Below are positions 9,901 to 18,225 of a stretch of 64,000 nt of DNA, in pieces. The DNA lies in contig NZ_CP109181.1 of the NCBI RefSeq assembly GCF_036248275.1, forward strand, positions 1-64,000, written 5' to 3'. The stretch's first letter is position 1. Each line of letters starts with the position of its first letter. The translations under genes were made by a program, and so were the position numbers. Under the pieces are notes generated by a model. That model worked only from the letters and a program-made list of their open reading frames with translations. It made no database searches and had not been told where the DNA came from. Origin of the DNA: Streptomyces sp. NBC_01716. GTDB taxonomy: Bacteria > Actinomycetota > Actinomycetes > Streptomycetales > Streptomycetaceae.

Positions 9901-11966
9901 AGCGGATCATTGAATATGTCTACGGAGACACCGGTTCGCCAGCGCATGCCTCGAGGAACGCGTTGCTGTGCGATGCGGCTACCCGCATCGTGACCATGGC
10001 GCACGGCGCGGGTGCCGTCACCGACGACGAAGCAGGGGTGGTCAGGCACCCGCATCCCTGCCCGGACATCGGGCAGGCCCCGGCGGAAGACGATCTCGAC
10101 AACCTCTTCCCGCGGCGCGAGCGGGACCAGCCCCAGTGGGGCTCGATTCGCTCCTCCCTGTCAACACTGGGAGACTTCGCGGACTACGAAGTGCGGTCGG
10201 CCGTCAACCATTTCAGCATGCTGCCTCTGGCGTCCGGCTATCCCCAGCGGCCATCGTGGCAGCGCCGCGACGATCCTGTCGTGGTGGACACCGCCCGCAT
10301 CCCCGCCTTCGCAGAGAGCCTCCCCGAGTCGGTCCGGTCTGCCCTGAGTTCACCGGCCGCTGTCACGCAGCTCCTCACCGGGTGGAAGGGGCGGCAGGTC
10401 CTCGACCGCGATCAGTACGCGCTGCTGCACGACTGCAGGGCGCCACCCGCCGACGACGAACGCCTCGCCGATACCCGGGTGGACGCAGAGTGGGCCGCGC
10501 GGTGGGTTCTCGCCCGCGTCGCCGATCTTGGATGGTCACCGGAGCTCTTCGCCGAGTTCGACACCTTCCGTGGACGCATGCCCAGCTCAAGGCAGTCCCA
10601 CAAAGGCGAACGGATCGGCAAGAAGTACCAGTGGATGGCCCTCCACGAGCTGGTGGAGAGACTGGCGAACCACCGTCACCCCCACCGGGCCTTCGAAGAC
10701 GACGACACCGAGTACCCCGGCGCGGCACGGCTGTCCCTGCTCGACATCGATCCCTCTCTTCCGCCGGCCCGGCACCCGTTCGACGCCGACGACGACGCAA
10801 GCGACCCCAGAGAAGCGGACAACGCAACCTTTCCGCCCTCCGATCCTTCACACCCTCTCGCTCCGCCCGTCCCGGTACTGCCTGACAACGACGGTATCGA
10901 CGAGTGGATCATCCGTCCGAACAACCTGCCCGACCTCGGAGAACTGGGCATCCGGGCCGACGATCAGGGCAGGGAGTGGATCGTCCTCCACGAACAGGCC
11001 ATGGATGATCACGACGGTCGCGGCTGGAACATCACCCGCGGACAGGCAGAGCAGTGGCACCGCATCCACAGCTGGATCGTTGCCGACGGCCAGTCCGCCA
11101 GCCTGCTCACATGGCTTAAAGGCCGGTCTCTGATGAACCGGCTGATGCCCGAGGACCCCGAACGCCGCAGCCTCCTCTTCGCCGACTTCCCCACTGTGCC
11201 CGGCCCCTGGACCGACCCGGAACCCGACACCTGGCACGTGCGTACATTCCTGTACCCGGACCAGGGACCGAGCCACGACGGCCCGGACAGCGTGGATGGT
11301 CCAGACGATGACACCGACCCGGCCACGCCGGAGCCGGCACCCGCACCGGCCGTTGCCTCCGGGCCTATCGATGCCTTCACCATCTGGAGGAACAAGAGAG
11401 AGAAGACGCAGTCCGAGTCACTCCTCGACCTCGCGGAGCAATGGGCGGACGGCCCCGTCGACGATGGGGACAGCTGGCTGGAGCGCACCCTCGACGCACA
11501 GCCGCAGGCCCGGATCGACCGCGCCACGGACGCCGCCGGACAACCCGTCACAGCTGTCCCGACCGCCCAGACCTACAACTGGGGTGCACAGAGCTCCGAC
11601 TGCTCCCTCGACGCACCCGTATCCGTGACGCTGCTCAATGACCCGCTCCTGAGAGACAGCGGACTCCAACGGGACCCCGACCGCCCCCGCTGGTACGACA
11701 CCGACGGGCGGCTCCAGGTGCAGTACCTGTCCTGGGAGCGCCCAACCGGTGCGGCCCACAGTCTCCTTGTCTCCCGGCAGTGGCTGGAGCAGCGGCTCCA
11801 ACGAAGCGGGCGCTGCCTGGTCCAAGGGGTGCTCGGCGAACGGCAGACCATCACACCCGAACACCCGCGTATCTGGAGAGAGTTCAGCCAGACGGCAGGC
11901 CACACGGCAGAAGGGCGACGGGCAGCGGGAACAGTTGTCACCGTGCTCAGGAGGAGCTTCAGATAG
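6948..11966 (+). CDS. Large PD-(D/E)XK nuclease-STAND NTPase, Avs-like defence candidate
   Basis: A 1672-residue protein. Residues ~10-130 look like a restriction-endonuclease fold: an early FEELCFQL helix, GGVEW (~50) and GYQVKF (~66-71), i.e. the E...QxK pattern of Mrr-type nucleases. Residues ~385-600 are a STAND-type NTPase with Walker A GEAGQGKTH, Walker B LLIIDALND (~462) and SCRSTF. The remaining ~1000 residues are mostly helical with acidic Pro-rich linkers and fit the sensor half of Avs proteins, which bind conserved phage proteins and then activate an N-terminal effector. GTG 6948 is chosen because AGAGGA precedes it. Codon 183 (7494-7496) is TTA. NTPase and nuclease calls are from motifs; antiviral role is inference. 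Confidence 0.75.
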   Translation: MTENDSRAHNWQSIREWDGSQHRAFEELCFQLRTPAPPGWETIKTAAPDGGVEWYDQAPDGSAAHGYQVKFVHRIEDLIPQAKKSAKTVGENIAHRKIVRLEFLTPFDLSDPTPFTPSGTPRTGARKRWNNNVVKWNNELPGLAGVDIRYVGGGELLERLTRPGNEGRQWFFFEKRALGTEWLREQVTLAERLADSRYTPEHHVTLPLAQVADACALPQEFLRQSVQRARDLQSTFETALSEMTWWHDRYPAPDSSPAHEALSRWVQLWTRPLREGADSLVQDLTAASASSGFPAEQTAAVAEDMLDRLGEFRGLADQFAGEPTESGDASAPPLSQPGMGHAQTASESLESLREGALARARNACERVLNLMQSSAARAAEKGAWLLLGEAGQGKTHLLVDAAQRAVDKDRPALVVFGQELSGHSPLSEIARRRGLGPLPERDFLQAMDAAGAASGSRFLLIIDALNDSADAGRWKSELLALQGHLAGYRHIALVVSCRSTFRSLVVPDRFDGPTSVHSGFAGREMEGLESYLRGNQAALPNTPLLASVFTSPLFVKLYADSLNKSRDRGSGGRPRDRSAVFDAYVDHRAETICSRLGLDPIERPVHRAVDALATRMAAERLSVLPRGEARDLADACAPAATTWPDTMLGELLAQGIVSHERTYRAEEEVGIGFPYQAFGDDRVVRSVLAAHQDEIKSLRQGQNLAADSSLRNWLCQAAPNYQEAASILLPEQTGTELIDLLASPPRPATETTEPDDRADTQRYLLARSFLETLPLRSTRSVTERTIALLNESAARHGRTSDVLEAVLAVAAEPGHLLNADRLHQVLARRTRPERDAWWGVETYTMLWDVTALHRLLRWAEQYPTPQDLHPSSRPAQPRLGDRTRRPVTAPAPSNEEVVRLAATTLIWTLTSSNRFLRDRATKALVQLLLGHGDVLVSLLDRFLHEDAGKVDDSYLFERLVWVAYGVVARRGEGEGRRGLLKQVAQRIIEYVYGDTGSPAHASRNALLCDAATRIVTMAHGAGAVTDDEAGVVRHPHPCPDIGQAPAEDDLDNLFPRRERDQPQWGSIRSSLSTLGDFADYEVRSAVNHFSMLPLASGYPQRPSWQRRDDPVVVDTARIPAFAESLPESVRSALSSPAAVTQLLTGWKGRQVLDRDQYALLHDCRAPPADDERLADTRVDAEWAARWVLARVADLGWSPELFAEFDTFRGRMPSSRQSHKGERIGKKYQWMALHELVERLANHRHPHRAFEDDDTEYPGAARLSLLDIDPSLPPARHPFDADDDASDPREADNATFPPSDPSHPLAPPVPVLPDNDGIDEWIIRPNNLPDLGELGIRADDQGREWIVLHEQAMDDHDGRGWNITRGQAEQWHRIHSWIVADGQSASLLTWLKGRSLMNRLMPEDPERRSLLFADFPTVPGPWTDPEPDTWHVRTFLYPDQGPSHDGPDSVDGPDDDTDPATPEPAPAPAVASGPIDAFTIWRNKREKTQSESLLDLAEQWADGPVDDGDSWLERTLDAQPQARIDRATDAAGQPVTAVPTAQTYNWGAQSSDCSLDAPVSVTLLNDPLLRDSGLQRDPDRPRWYDTDGRLQVQYLSWERPTGAAHSLLVSRQWLEQRLQRSGRCLVQGVLGERQTITPEHPRIWREFSQTAGHTAEGRRAAGTVVTVLRRSFR

Positions 11967-12081
11967 CGGGACCAGCACTTAAGCGGGATGTCACTTCCGT
12001 CTGCGGCAAGCCCTCCTTGGGCGAAGCGTCATGTTCCGATGCTGTGGCGGATCCCAAGCAGGAGGCCGCCGCAGACCTGAC

Positions 12082-13299
12082 CTAAGGGTTCATCCAGCGG
12101 CCGAACGCGTCGACCAGACCGGCGTAGAACTCTTCGCCGGGAACGGATCCCGGGTTTCGGCTCGCATCGTAGAAGGCGACGTTGGTGAACGCAGCCGAGG
12201 CGGAGGCGTTCAGGTTCTTGTAGAAGGCGAGTTTGCCACGACCAAACCCGACGAACAGCCAGAAGACCCCAAGGGTGGCGGTGTTCTGCAGAAGGGACCG
12301 CACCTGAGCCTTGTCCCATGGTTCGTCACCGACCTGAACGACCACGAAGGCGGGGTCGGAGGCTCCGGACTCCTGGTAGTGGCTGACTGTCCGGCGCATG
12401 GCATCGGCCACGTTCCCCCATCCCCAGTCGACTTGCGTGTGGAGCTGCCCGATGCGGCCGCGGTAGTTGTCCAGCCGGATCTCTTCAAGGAACGGCTCCT
12501 CACCGCTGGAGAAGATCACTGGGACTGTGCCGTCGTCGTCCAGGTTGGCCGACAGCGCGAGCACCCGCTCCGCGAATGCCTGAACGGCGAACGACTCGTA
12601 CATCTCCTCCATGTGCCAGTCGTGATCAAGGATCAGATAGACCGCCGCCCGCTTTCCCGTCAGGCCCCTGTGGACCAAGGCCTTCCCGGCCTGCCGGGCC
12701 GGCTCCATGAGGGCCGGAGCCTGGCTCTGCACCTTGGACAAATCCACTGCGGCATCCGCAGCGGCGGGCCGGGTCTGGGCAGGAACCGATACCGCGCTCG
12801 GCGCGGTACCGGGGTCGTCAATGTCGACGCCGTAGTCGGTGGCCAGCCCTGCGAGCCCGGACGCGTAGCCCTGGCCCACCGCGCGGACTTTCCAGGCGTC
12901 GCCTCGTCGATAAAGCTCGGCAAGGACCACTACAGTCTCCCCGGCAGTGAAGTCCGGCGCGCTGAAGTCCCTGCCGGGCAAGCCGGACTGCGTGATGGTC
13001 AGACGCGGCGCGGTGGTGAACACCGACGCGGGCTGCTGCGGGTCGGCACTGGCAACCACCACGACCGTGGCCACGCTGGTCGGAAGCCGGTCCAGATCCG
13101 CAGTGATGCTGCGCCCCGTCAGGGTCACCCCGTCGTGCGCGGGATGGTTGAAAAAGACCAGGTCATCGTCACTGCGGACCTTGCCCCCTGCGCCCAGAAG
13201 CAGAGCTGAGACATCAGCAGCAACCCCTGTAGAAACAACGGTGAAAGTGACCGGTCCTGCTGCCAGCGAAGCGTTCTGGCCCTTGAGCAACGTAGTCAC
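12082..13299 (-). CDS. TerD-domain protein with C-terminal vWA-like domain
   Basis: A 405-residue cytoplasmic protein. The N-terminal half is a TerD/CABP domain (LLKGQNASL, DDLVFFNHP at ~45, then the ELYRRGDAWKVRAVGQGYASGL block at ~130), a Ca2+-binding fold of tellurite-resistance and chemical-stress systems. Residues ~200-405 form a von Willebrand A-like domain (YLILDHDWHMEEMY at ~220; FVVVQVGDEPWD; TLGVFWLFVGFG) as in TerF/TerY partners. The start is GTG 13299 behind GGAGCG; the frame is open further upstream without protein character. No terZ/terA/terB neighbours are present, so it stands alone among conflict genes, a setting in which TerD-vWA proteins are known. Confidence 0.85.
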   Translation of the reverse strand: MTTLLKGQNASLAAGPVTFTVVSTGVAADVSALLLGAGGKVRSDDDLVFFNHPAHDGVTLTGRSITADLDRLPTSVATVVVVASADPQQPASVFTTAPRLTITQSGLPGRDFSAPDFTAGETVVVLAELYRRGDAWKVRAVGQGYASGLAGLATDYGVDIDDPGTAPSAVSVPAQTRPAAADAAVDLSKVQSQAPALMEPARQAGKALVHRGLTGKRAAVYLILDHDWHMEEMYESFAVQAFAERVLALSANLDDDGTVPVIFSSGEEPFLEEIRLDNYRGRIGQLHTQVDWGWGNVADAMRRTVSHYQESGASDPAFVVVQVGDEPWDKAQVRSLLQNTATLGVFWLFVGFGRGKLAFYKNLNASASAAFTNVAFYDASRNPGSVPGEEFYAGLVDAFGRWMNP

Positions 13300-13638
13300 A
13301 GACGCTCCATTTGGTCGACGAAGTACATTTGACGATTCTTCCCCTACGCCCCATTCCGCCGCAGCCGAACCCGCAGGTACTCGACATCTGAACAGGTGCG
13401 ACCGACCAAGCCAGGGCCAGATCTTGATGCGCCTGCTACACACCAGCCCCCTCCCGGAGGACGAAGTCGTCAGGGTGCTGGAGGAGACGCGCGAACTTGC
13501 AAAGGCTCTCGCTCTCGCCCCTGGCAACGTTCAGGACCAGGCTCGAAGGCAAGCAGCGGGCCTCCCCCTAGGAGCTGTTCGAAGTTCGGATCTTGCGAGG
13601 TTCAATGGTGTGCTGGCCTGGGCTGGTAGAACTCCTGC

Positions 13639-14064
13639 GTGGCGCGTTTTGATGTGACGGATCCCGAGTGGGAGTTGATCGAGGGACGTCTGCCGGTGGC
13701 GGCGACGGGTCCGCTGCCTCGACGGGTGCGGGACCAGTTCAACGGCGTGCTGTGGAGGTTTCGCACCGGCAGCGGCTGGCGTGATGTCCCGGAACGCTAC
13801 GGGCCCTGGTCCACGGTGTATTCACGGTTCAGAGCCTGGTCGAAGGCCGGGGTGTTCCAAGCGCTGATGGACGGTCTGATCGCCGAGGCTGCTGCACGCG
13901 GGCAGGTCGGGCTGGAACTGGTCAGTGTGGATTCCACGGTCGTGCGGGCCCATCACGAATCGGCAGGTCTGGCGATCGCCGGGGAGACCCTGGACGCACT
14001 CGAACAGGCACTGACCGAGGAAAAGGGGTTCCGCTGCCGGAACAGGGACCGGTCCTGCGGGTGA
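13639..14064 (+). CDS. IS5-family transposase orfA, copy 2
   Basis: Identical to the first frame of copy 1 up to the A4G4 run, after which the shorter G-run sends the frame to an early stop at 14064 (tail GFRCRNRDRSCG). Reaching the orfB frame from here needs a +1 or -2 shift, not the -1 of copy 1. Copy 2 may therefore make less transposase. Confidence 0.8.
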   Translation: MARFDVTDPEWELIEGRLPVAATGPLPRRVRDQFNGVLWRFRTGSGWRDVPERYGPWSTVYSRFRAWSKAGVFQALMDGLIAEAAARGQVGLELVSVDSTVVRAHHESAGLAIAGETLDALEQALTEEKGFRCRNRDRSCG

Positions 14065-14230
14065 TGCGCCACCGCCGGTATCCGGCGCGGGCGACTCGCA
14101 GGAGGGCCGGGAGCGGTCCGCGGCACGGCGCCGTCGCCGGGCACGGGCGGAGGCGGCCGGGCTCGGCAGGTCCAGAGGCGGGCTGAGCAGCAAGGTCCAC
14201 GCCGCGGTCGACGCGGCGGGACTGCCACTG

Positions 14231-14653
14231 GTGCTCGTGCTGACCCCGGGCCAGGCGGCGGACTGCCCGCAGTTCCAGGTGGTGCTCGGCCGGATCCGCG
14301 TCGCAGGCCCCAGGGGCCGCCCGCGCACCCGGCCCGGGGCGGTGGCCGCCGACAAGGCCTACTCGTCCAAGGCCAACCGCGCCTACCTGCGCAGACGCGG
14401 GATCACCGCAGTCATCCCGGAAAAGAACGACCAAGCTGCCAACCGCCGGAAGAAGGGCTCGGCCGGCGGCCGGCCCGTCGTCTTCGACGCGCACCGCTAC
14501 AAGCAGCGCAACACTGTGGAGCGCTGCTTCCAGAAGATCAAGACCTGGCGTGGGCTCGCCACCCGCTATGACAAGTCCCCCGAGAGCTACGAGGCAGGAC
14601 TTCACCTCCGGGGATCGCTCATGTGGCTGAAGCAGCTCACCTCAACTACATGA
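14231..14653 (+). CDS. IS5-family transposase orfB, copy 2
   Basis: Same sequence as orfB of copy 1: second catalytic Asp in ADKAYSSKANR and Glu in NTVERCFQKIK. It is open upstream into the G-run and depends on frameshifting from orfA. Confidence 0.8.
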   Translation: MLVLTPGQAADCPQFQVVLGRIRVAGPRGRPRTRPGAVAADKAYSSKANRAYLRRRGITAVIPEKNDQAANRRKKGSAGGRPVVFDAHRYKQRNTVERCFQKIKTWRGLATRYDKSPESYEAGLHLRGSLMWLKQLTSTT

Positions 14654-15165
14654 TCCGAACCCCAAACAGCTCCTAGACAGCGCACTCGCCCTGCAGCAGA
14701 CCTTCACTGGCGCGCGCCGCACTTGGCAATCTCACGAATGACACCTTTGCACGCGCGGTCGACGCGACTCTCACCGATCAGGACAAGTACCTTCGCAACG
14801 CTGTCTACATCCATGGTTGGGCGCGCGCTCTCACGGGATCGCGACGCAACTCTGACCAAGCCGCGTCTGGGGACCACTCCCGCACCGTCATCCGGGTTTC
14901 TTCGCCCCTCTCATTCCTCTCCCTCGCGAAGAGCGCCCAGACTCTATCTGCCTCTCTGCCGGACATCTGCAGGCTTGTCGGCGCCGTGGAGGCAGCACAT
15001 CTCCAAGTCGCTGCTCTGACGTTGGCAGCATCGGCACAGCACCCCCTGAACCAACCCGCCCTCGCCGCCTTATACCGGACTGTGGGCGCAGGGCTGAACG
15101 TCCTACTCGAACGATCAGACGGCAGAGCCACACCGTCCGAAACGATCGTCCTGGTCCGCTCATAA

Positions 15166-15466
15166 CCTCAAGCTCCTCCGCTGCGGCCTCGTGGCGGGAG
15201 ACTTCTTCGCCATCTTCTTCGCTGAGCTCTTCTCGCGTGTCGGCAAGGCATGCACCGCCGCGTCTTCACCGTGGAACTGGGAGCCGTCCGGACCGCTCGC
15301 TCCTGCGTGGGACATCAGTGACTGAACGCGCCAGGGGAGGGTTCCGGCCATTATTCCCGAAAGGAACAAGATCCTATGGTTTGCGCCCTGGCCGCTGTCG
15401 TCACGTGCGGGCAGGATCGCTCTCTCACGTTCTGTTCAGGGTCGGACAGAGCGAGATACCGGGGGC
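15166..15466. other. Gap between hypothetical relic and membrane protein
   Basis: About 300 bases with no supported gene. The base composition is less biased than in the flanking genes. Presumably it holds the promoter of the 15467-17504 pair, but I cannot assign -35/-10 boxes with confidence. Confidence 0.4.
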
Positions 15467-17098
15467 ATGAAAGTGGAATCCGTCGATCATCGATCAGTCT
15501 TTTCAGTACCGGCCGTCCCTGTGGGAGTCTCGCCTGCCGCTTCGGCGGAGCAGACGGCCTACACCGAGGGAATCACCCGAAAGCTGTGCTCGGCCGCCTA
15601 TGCCCGCCCCGATCGGCTGGCGGGCCTGCACGCCGGCTGGTCGGCGAAGAAGAAGGCGGTCAAAGCCGCAGTGCGAAGCAAGCTTCGCCTGCGAGGGCCG
15701 GAGGCTGGTTCTGGGGGCCCGGCGGGCAGTGACCGGCGGCCGCCTTCGGTGGTGACGGGTGAGGAGTTCGCTCTGTGGGTGCGGCGGCGGATCAAGGGGG
15801 CTGCGCGGCCTGGTCCAGTTTTCGGTTTCAACCAGCAGCCGGTTGTGCACGCCTGTGGTGAGGCAGTGCGGCAGTCACGGTGGCGCCGGAGCTGCCTGGT
15901 TCTTCTGCTGGTCCTTGCCGGCTGGGCAGGTTGGAGTGGCCTGCTGTCGGCGGCCTGGGCGACAGGCGTGGCGGGGATGGGTGTGTGGCTCATCTGTGCG
16001 GTTGACCGTTTGGTTGCGCAGCAGCGGATGAATGCGCTGCTGGCCGGGGATCTGTTGCCTGGTCCGTCGGCTGAGCAGGTTCCGGTGCTGCCTTACATCC
16101 GTGAGATGCGTAATACGGGCCCGCGGTATCGCTTCGTGGGAGCGGGCCTGCAGTCATGGCCTGCGGCGGTCATCGGTATCGATGTCGAGCCGGCGCCACC
16201 CGGGCAGGATGATCGCGACCAGCCGGCTCCTGCCGGGGTGCCGGGGGTCCCGTCGACAGCCGGGGACATGGCCGCCGCTGTGCTCGCTGCTCTGGGCAAG
16301 CACAGCGGACAGGGAGATCCCCGTAAGCCGTTGAAGCATTTCGGGGTTGCTGACCTGCACGCGCATGTCGCGGCGAAACTGAAGGATCCGGCGCCCGCTC
16401 ACTCCCGCAGCCACCCGGTGCCGCGGACGGAGATTCTGGGCATCGCGGGAGTGGCCGCGAACCGCTGGGACACTCTGGACACAGCGGCCTGGGAAGCAAT
16501 GCACGCTCTGGCGGCGGGGGACCGCGCCACGACCCGGCTTCCGGGCGCCGACATCGCCCGCCGCTACATCTGGGCCAGAATCACCGGCTGGAGCGGCGAG
16601 TTGATCGTGTCCGTCCTGGTGCGCTTCGAATATCAAGGCGGCTTCCTGCGGGTCGTGGTTCTGCCGCACATCATGGCGCCGCTGAACCCAGCAGTCGCAG
16701 GGCTTACGGCGGCCGATGTCAGGACTCCGGCCTGGATAGGCAGGACGCTGCTCAACTCTCTCGGAGACATCGCCGCAGGAATCAACCGGATCGTCCGTCG
16801 CACACCGCGGCAGGTGCCCGAACTGGACACCGGCAGCGGCCCCGTCAGCCTGCGCGAGGTCTACAGCCTGCGCTGGATCGACGACATGCACATGTACGAC
16901 GATGCCCGCTACTACGTGCAGATGATGCAGCGCCGCGTCTTCGACTCCACCGAGATCTTCCTGCGCGACCACAACGTCGACATCGCCGCCTACCAGCAAC
17001 AGGCCTCGGCCATCTACAACTTCGGTGTCATGAACGGCGGCACCATGACCGGCCCCGTCCAGGCCGCCCCGTTCTCCCAAGACCCCACCATGAACTAG
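15467..17098 (+). CDS. Two-helix membrane protein with C-terminal shared (amyloid-like) motif
   Basis: A 543-residue protein, family not recognised. A basic N-terminal region (~45-120) precedes two adjacent hydrophobic helices (about 137-160 and 163-182) followed by VDRLVAQQR, suggesting an inner-membrane hairpin. Residues ~205-510 are a soluble alpha/beta domain containing RRYIWARITGWSGELIVSV and SLRWIDDMHMYDDARYYVQM. The last 27 residues end in YNFGVMNGGTMTGPVQAAPF, closely matched near the N-terminus of the next protein, 10 bases downstream. Such short shared tails are typical of RHIM/BASS-type amyloid signalling pairs linking a sensor to an effector; that reading is inference. The start has only a weak ribosome site. 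Confidence 0.65.
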   Translation: MKVESVDHRSVFSVPAVPVGVSPAASAEQTAYTEGITRKLCSAAYARPDRLAGLHAGWSAKKKAVKAAVRSKLRLRGPEAGSGGPAGSDRRPPSVVTGEEFALWVRRRIKGAARPGPVFGFNQQPVVHACGEAVRQSRWRRSCLVLLLVLAGWAGWSGLLSAAWATGVAGMGVWLICAVDRLVAQQRMNALLAGDLLPGPSAEQVPVLPYIREMRNTGPRYRFVGAGLQSWPAAVIGIDVEPAPPGQDDRDQPAPAGVPGVPSTAGDMAAAVLAALGKHSGQGDPRKPLKHFGVADLHAHVAAKLKDPAPAHSRSHPVPRTEILGIAGVAANRWDTLDTAAWEAMHALAAGDRATTRLPGADIARRYIWARITGWSGELIVSVLVRFEYQGGFLRVVVLPHIMAPLNPAVAGLTAADVRTPAWIGRTLLNSLGDIAAGINRIVRRTPRQVPELDTGSGPVSLREVYSLRWIDDMHMYDDARYYVQMMQRRVFDSTEIFLRDHNVDIAAYQQQASAIYNFGVMNGGTMTGPVQAAPFSQDPTMN

Positions 17099-17108
17099 GA
17101 GAGCCTTC

Positions 17109-17504
17109 ATGAGCCGCCGTACCCCCTCCCCCGATCCCACACCCCCCGGCGTCAACTACGGAGTCATCAACTCCGGAACCATGGGCCCCACCCAGGCCGC
17201 GGCCTTCTCCCACAACGCCACCCAGCACAACCACATCCACTCCCCCGCCACAGAGAAAGCCCACGAGAGCATCCAGGACCTGCGCACCACACTGGAACAG
17301 CTGCGCGGACAGCACCAGGACGCCGAGCTCGCTCTGCGCATCCTCGACGAGATCAGCCCCCGCCTCGACGCACCTGAGAACGACGCCGGATTCCTCCGCA
17401 TGATGCTCACCAACCTGCTCGACAAATGCGGAGGCATTCCCGGCGTCCTCGCGTCCGCCCAGCTCGTGCAGTCCACCGTCATGGCCCTCCTGCCCGCCGC
17501 GTGA
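17109..17504 (+). CDS. Small coiled-coil protein with N-terminal shared (amyloid-like) motif
   Basis: A 131-residue protein. Residues ~14-33 (NYGVINSGTMGPTQAAAFSH) repeat the C-terminal motif of the upstream membrane protein with one deletion. An N/H-rich linker (HNATQHNHIH) follows, then a helical domain of about 85 residues predicted to form a coiled coil (EKAHESIQDLRTTLEQLRGQ). ATG 17109 follows the upstream stop by 10 bases, with AGGAGAG immediately upstream, so the two are co-translated. Function unknown; the shared motif implies they bind each other or co-assemble. Confidence 0.65.
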   Translation: MSRRTPSPDPTPPGVNYGVINSGTMGPTQAAAFSHNATQHNHIHSPATEKAHESIQDLRTTLEQLRGQHQDAELALRILDEISPRLDAPENDAGFLRMMLTNLLDKCGGIPGVLASAQLVQSTVMALLPAA

Positions 17505-17874
17505 AACGCCCCCGCATGGTCCGCCACCAGCTCGTCAAGGGCGGAGCGTCCCCGGACGACCCCACGCTGACCGGCTACCGGCAGAACCCGCCGCGCGATT
17601 ACGGGCTGGCGCAGTTGGACGCCCCACTCCCAGTTCGAAGACGCGGTGCGGAGACTGATGCGCCGTGGCTGTTGCCCGAACCCTGTCCTTGGCGGGGGCG
17701 GCCGGGATCTGGGCGCCGATATGAAAGCTACCGACCCTTGCGGTCGCGCTGGGTGATCCGGCGCAAACACGGGTGTAACGGCCTCAACGCCAGGAAAGGT
17801 GCCCTGCCGGAGATCGCAGCTACCATGACGGGCCGGGAAGATCCGTACAACTGCCTTACTTTGCAAGTGGCTTG
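17505..17874. other. Intergenic region, no gene seen
   Basis: This 370-base stretch has only overlapping non-protein-like frames. It probably holds the promoter for the Trypco1/trypsin-STAND pair at 17875. I see no clear repeat or RNA structure. Confidence 0.4.
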
Positions 17875-18225
17875 ATGGAGCAGCAGAGAGGTCGCCGCGT
17901 GTACCTGAGTGTCCCCTTCGAAGACGGTGAGGTCTTCGTCGTCGAGTTGTCTGACGAGCAGGGTTCCGGGGTGATCCGGGCGAGTCGCGGTGACGGACTC
18001 TTCGAGACGTCCGCCGACACGTTCGAGTCGGGTATGGCCCGGGTGCAGCGGGTGGCCGCGACGATGCTGGAGCGGCTGGCGGATCTCCCGCGCAAACCTG
18101 ATCACGTCCGTGCGGAGTTCGGACTGCGGGTGACGGCGGAGGCGGGCCTGGTCGTGGCGAAGGGATCCGGGGACGCGCACATCAAGCTGGAGCTGGAGTG
18201 GGGCCGCTCCGAGGGCGGCGCGTGA
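17875..18225 (+). CDS. Trypsin-co-occurring domain (Trypco1/CU044_2847-type) protein
   Basis: A 116-residue protein of the small beta-rich family found next to trypsin-like conflict proteins in actinomycetes. The recognisable C-terminal half is the block HVRAEFGLRVTAEAGLVVAK followed by a LELEW strand (~80-115). Its TGA stop overlaps the GTG of the next gene by 4 bases (GTGA), so the two are translationally coupled. The family is thought to act as an accessory or sensor to the protease; its biochemistry is not known. ATG 17875 is chosen; TTG 17872 is an alternative. Confidence 0.75.
   Translation: MEQQRGRRVYLSVPFEDGEVFVVELSDEQGSGVIRASRGDGLFETSADTFESGMARVQRVAATMLERLADLPRKPDHVRAEFGLRVTAEAGLVVAKGSGDAHIKLELEWGRSEGGA

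Larger units (their letters stand above)
13572..14672 (+). mobile_element. IS5-family insertion sequence, copy 2
   Basis: 1101 bp, flanked by CTAG at 13568-13571 and 14673-14676. It matches copy 1 except for one fewer G in the run after AAAA (four G instead of five, at ~14025) and a T/C difference in the right terminal repeat. The right end here (aacagctc) pairs perfectly with the left end, whereas copy 1 has a substitution. Confidence 0.93.
13427..15165 (+). pseudogene. Hypothetical gene interrupted by IS copy 2
   Basis: ATG 13427 opens a helical frame (MRLLHTSPLPEDEVVRVLEE...) that runs in phase to CTA at 13568-13570, where the IS is inserted. Removing the IS and one CTAG continues the frame for 22 codons (LDSALALQQTFTGARR) to a stop near 14738. 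A second convincing coding stretch in the next frame (about 14715-15165: LARAALGNLTNDTFARAVDA... ending LVRS) looks like the rest of the protein, so a 1-base slip near 14715 is likely. The reconstructed protein would be ~210 residues, helical, family unrecognised. It contains a TTA codon near 15070. Confidence 0.5.
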
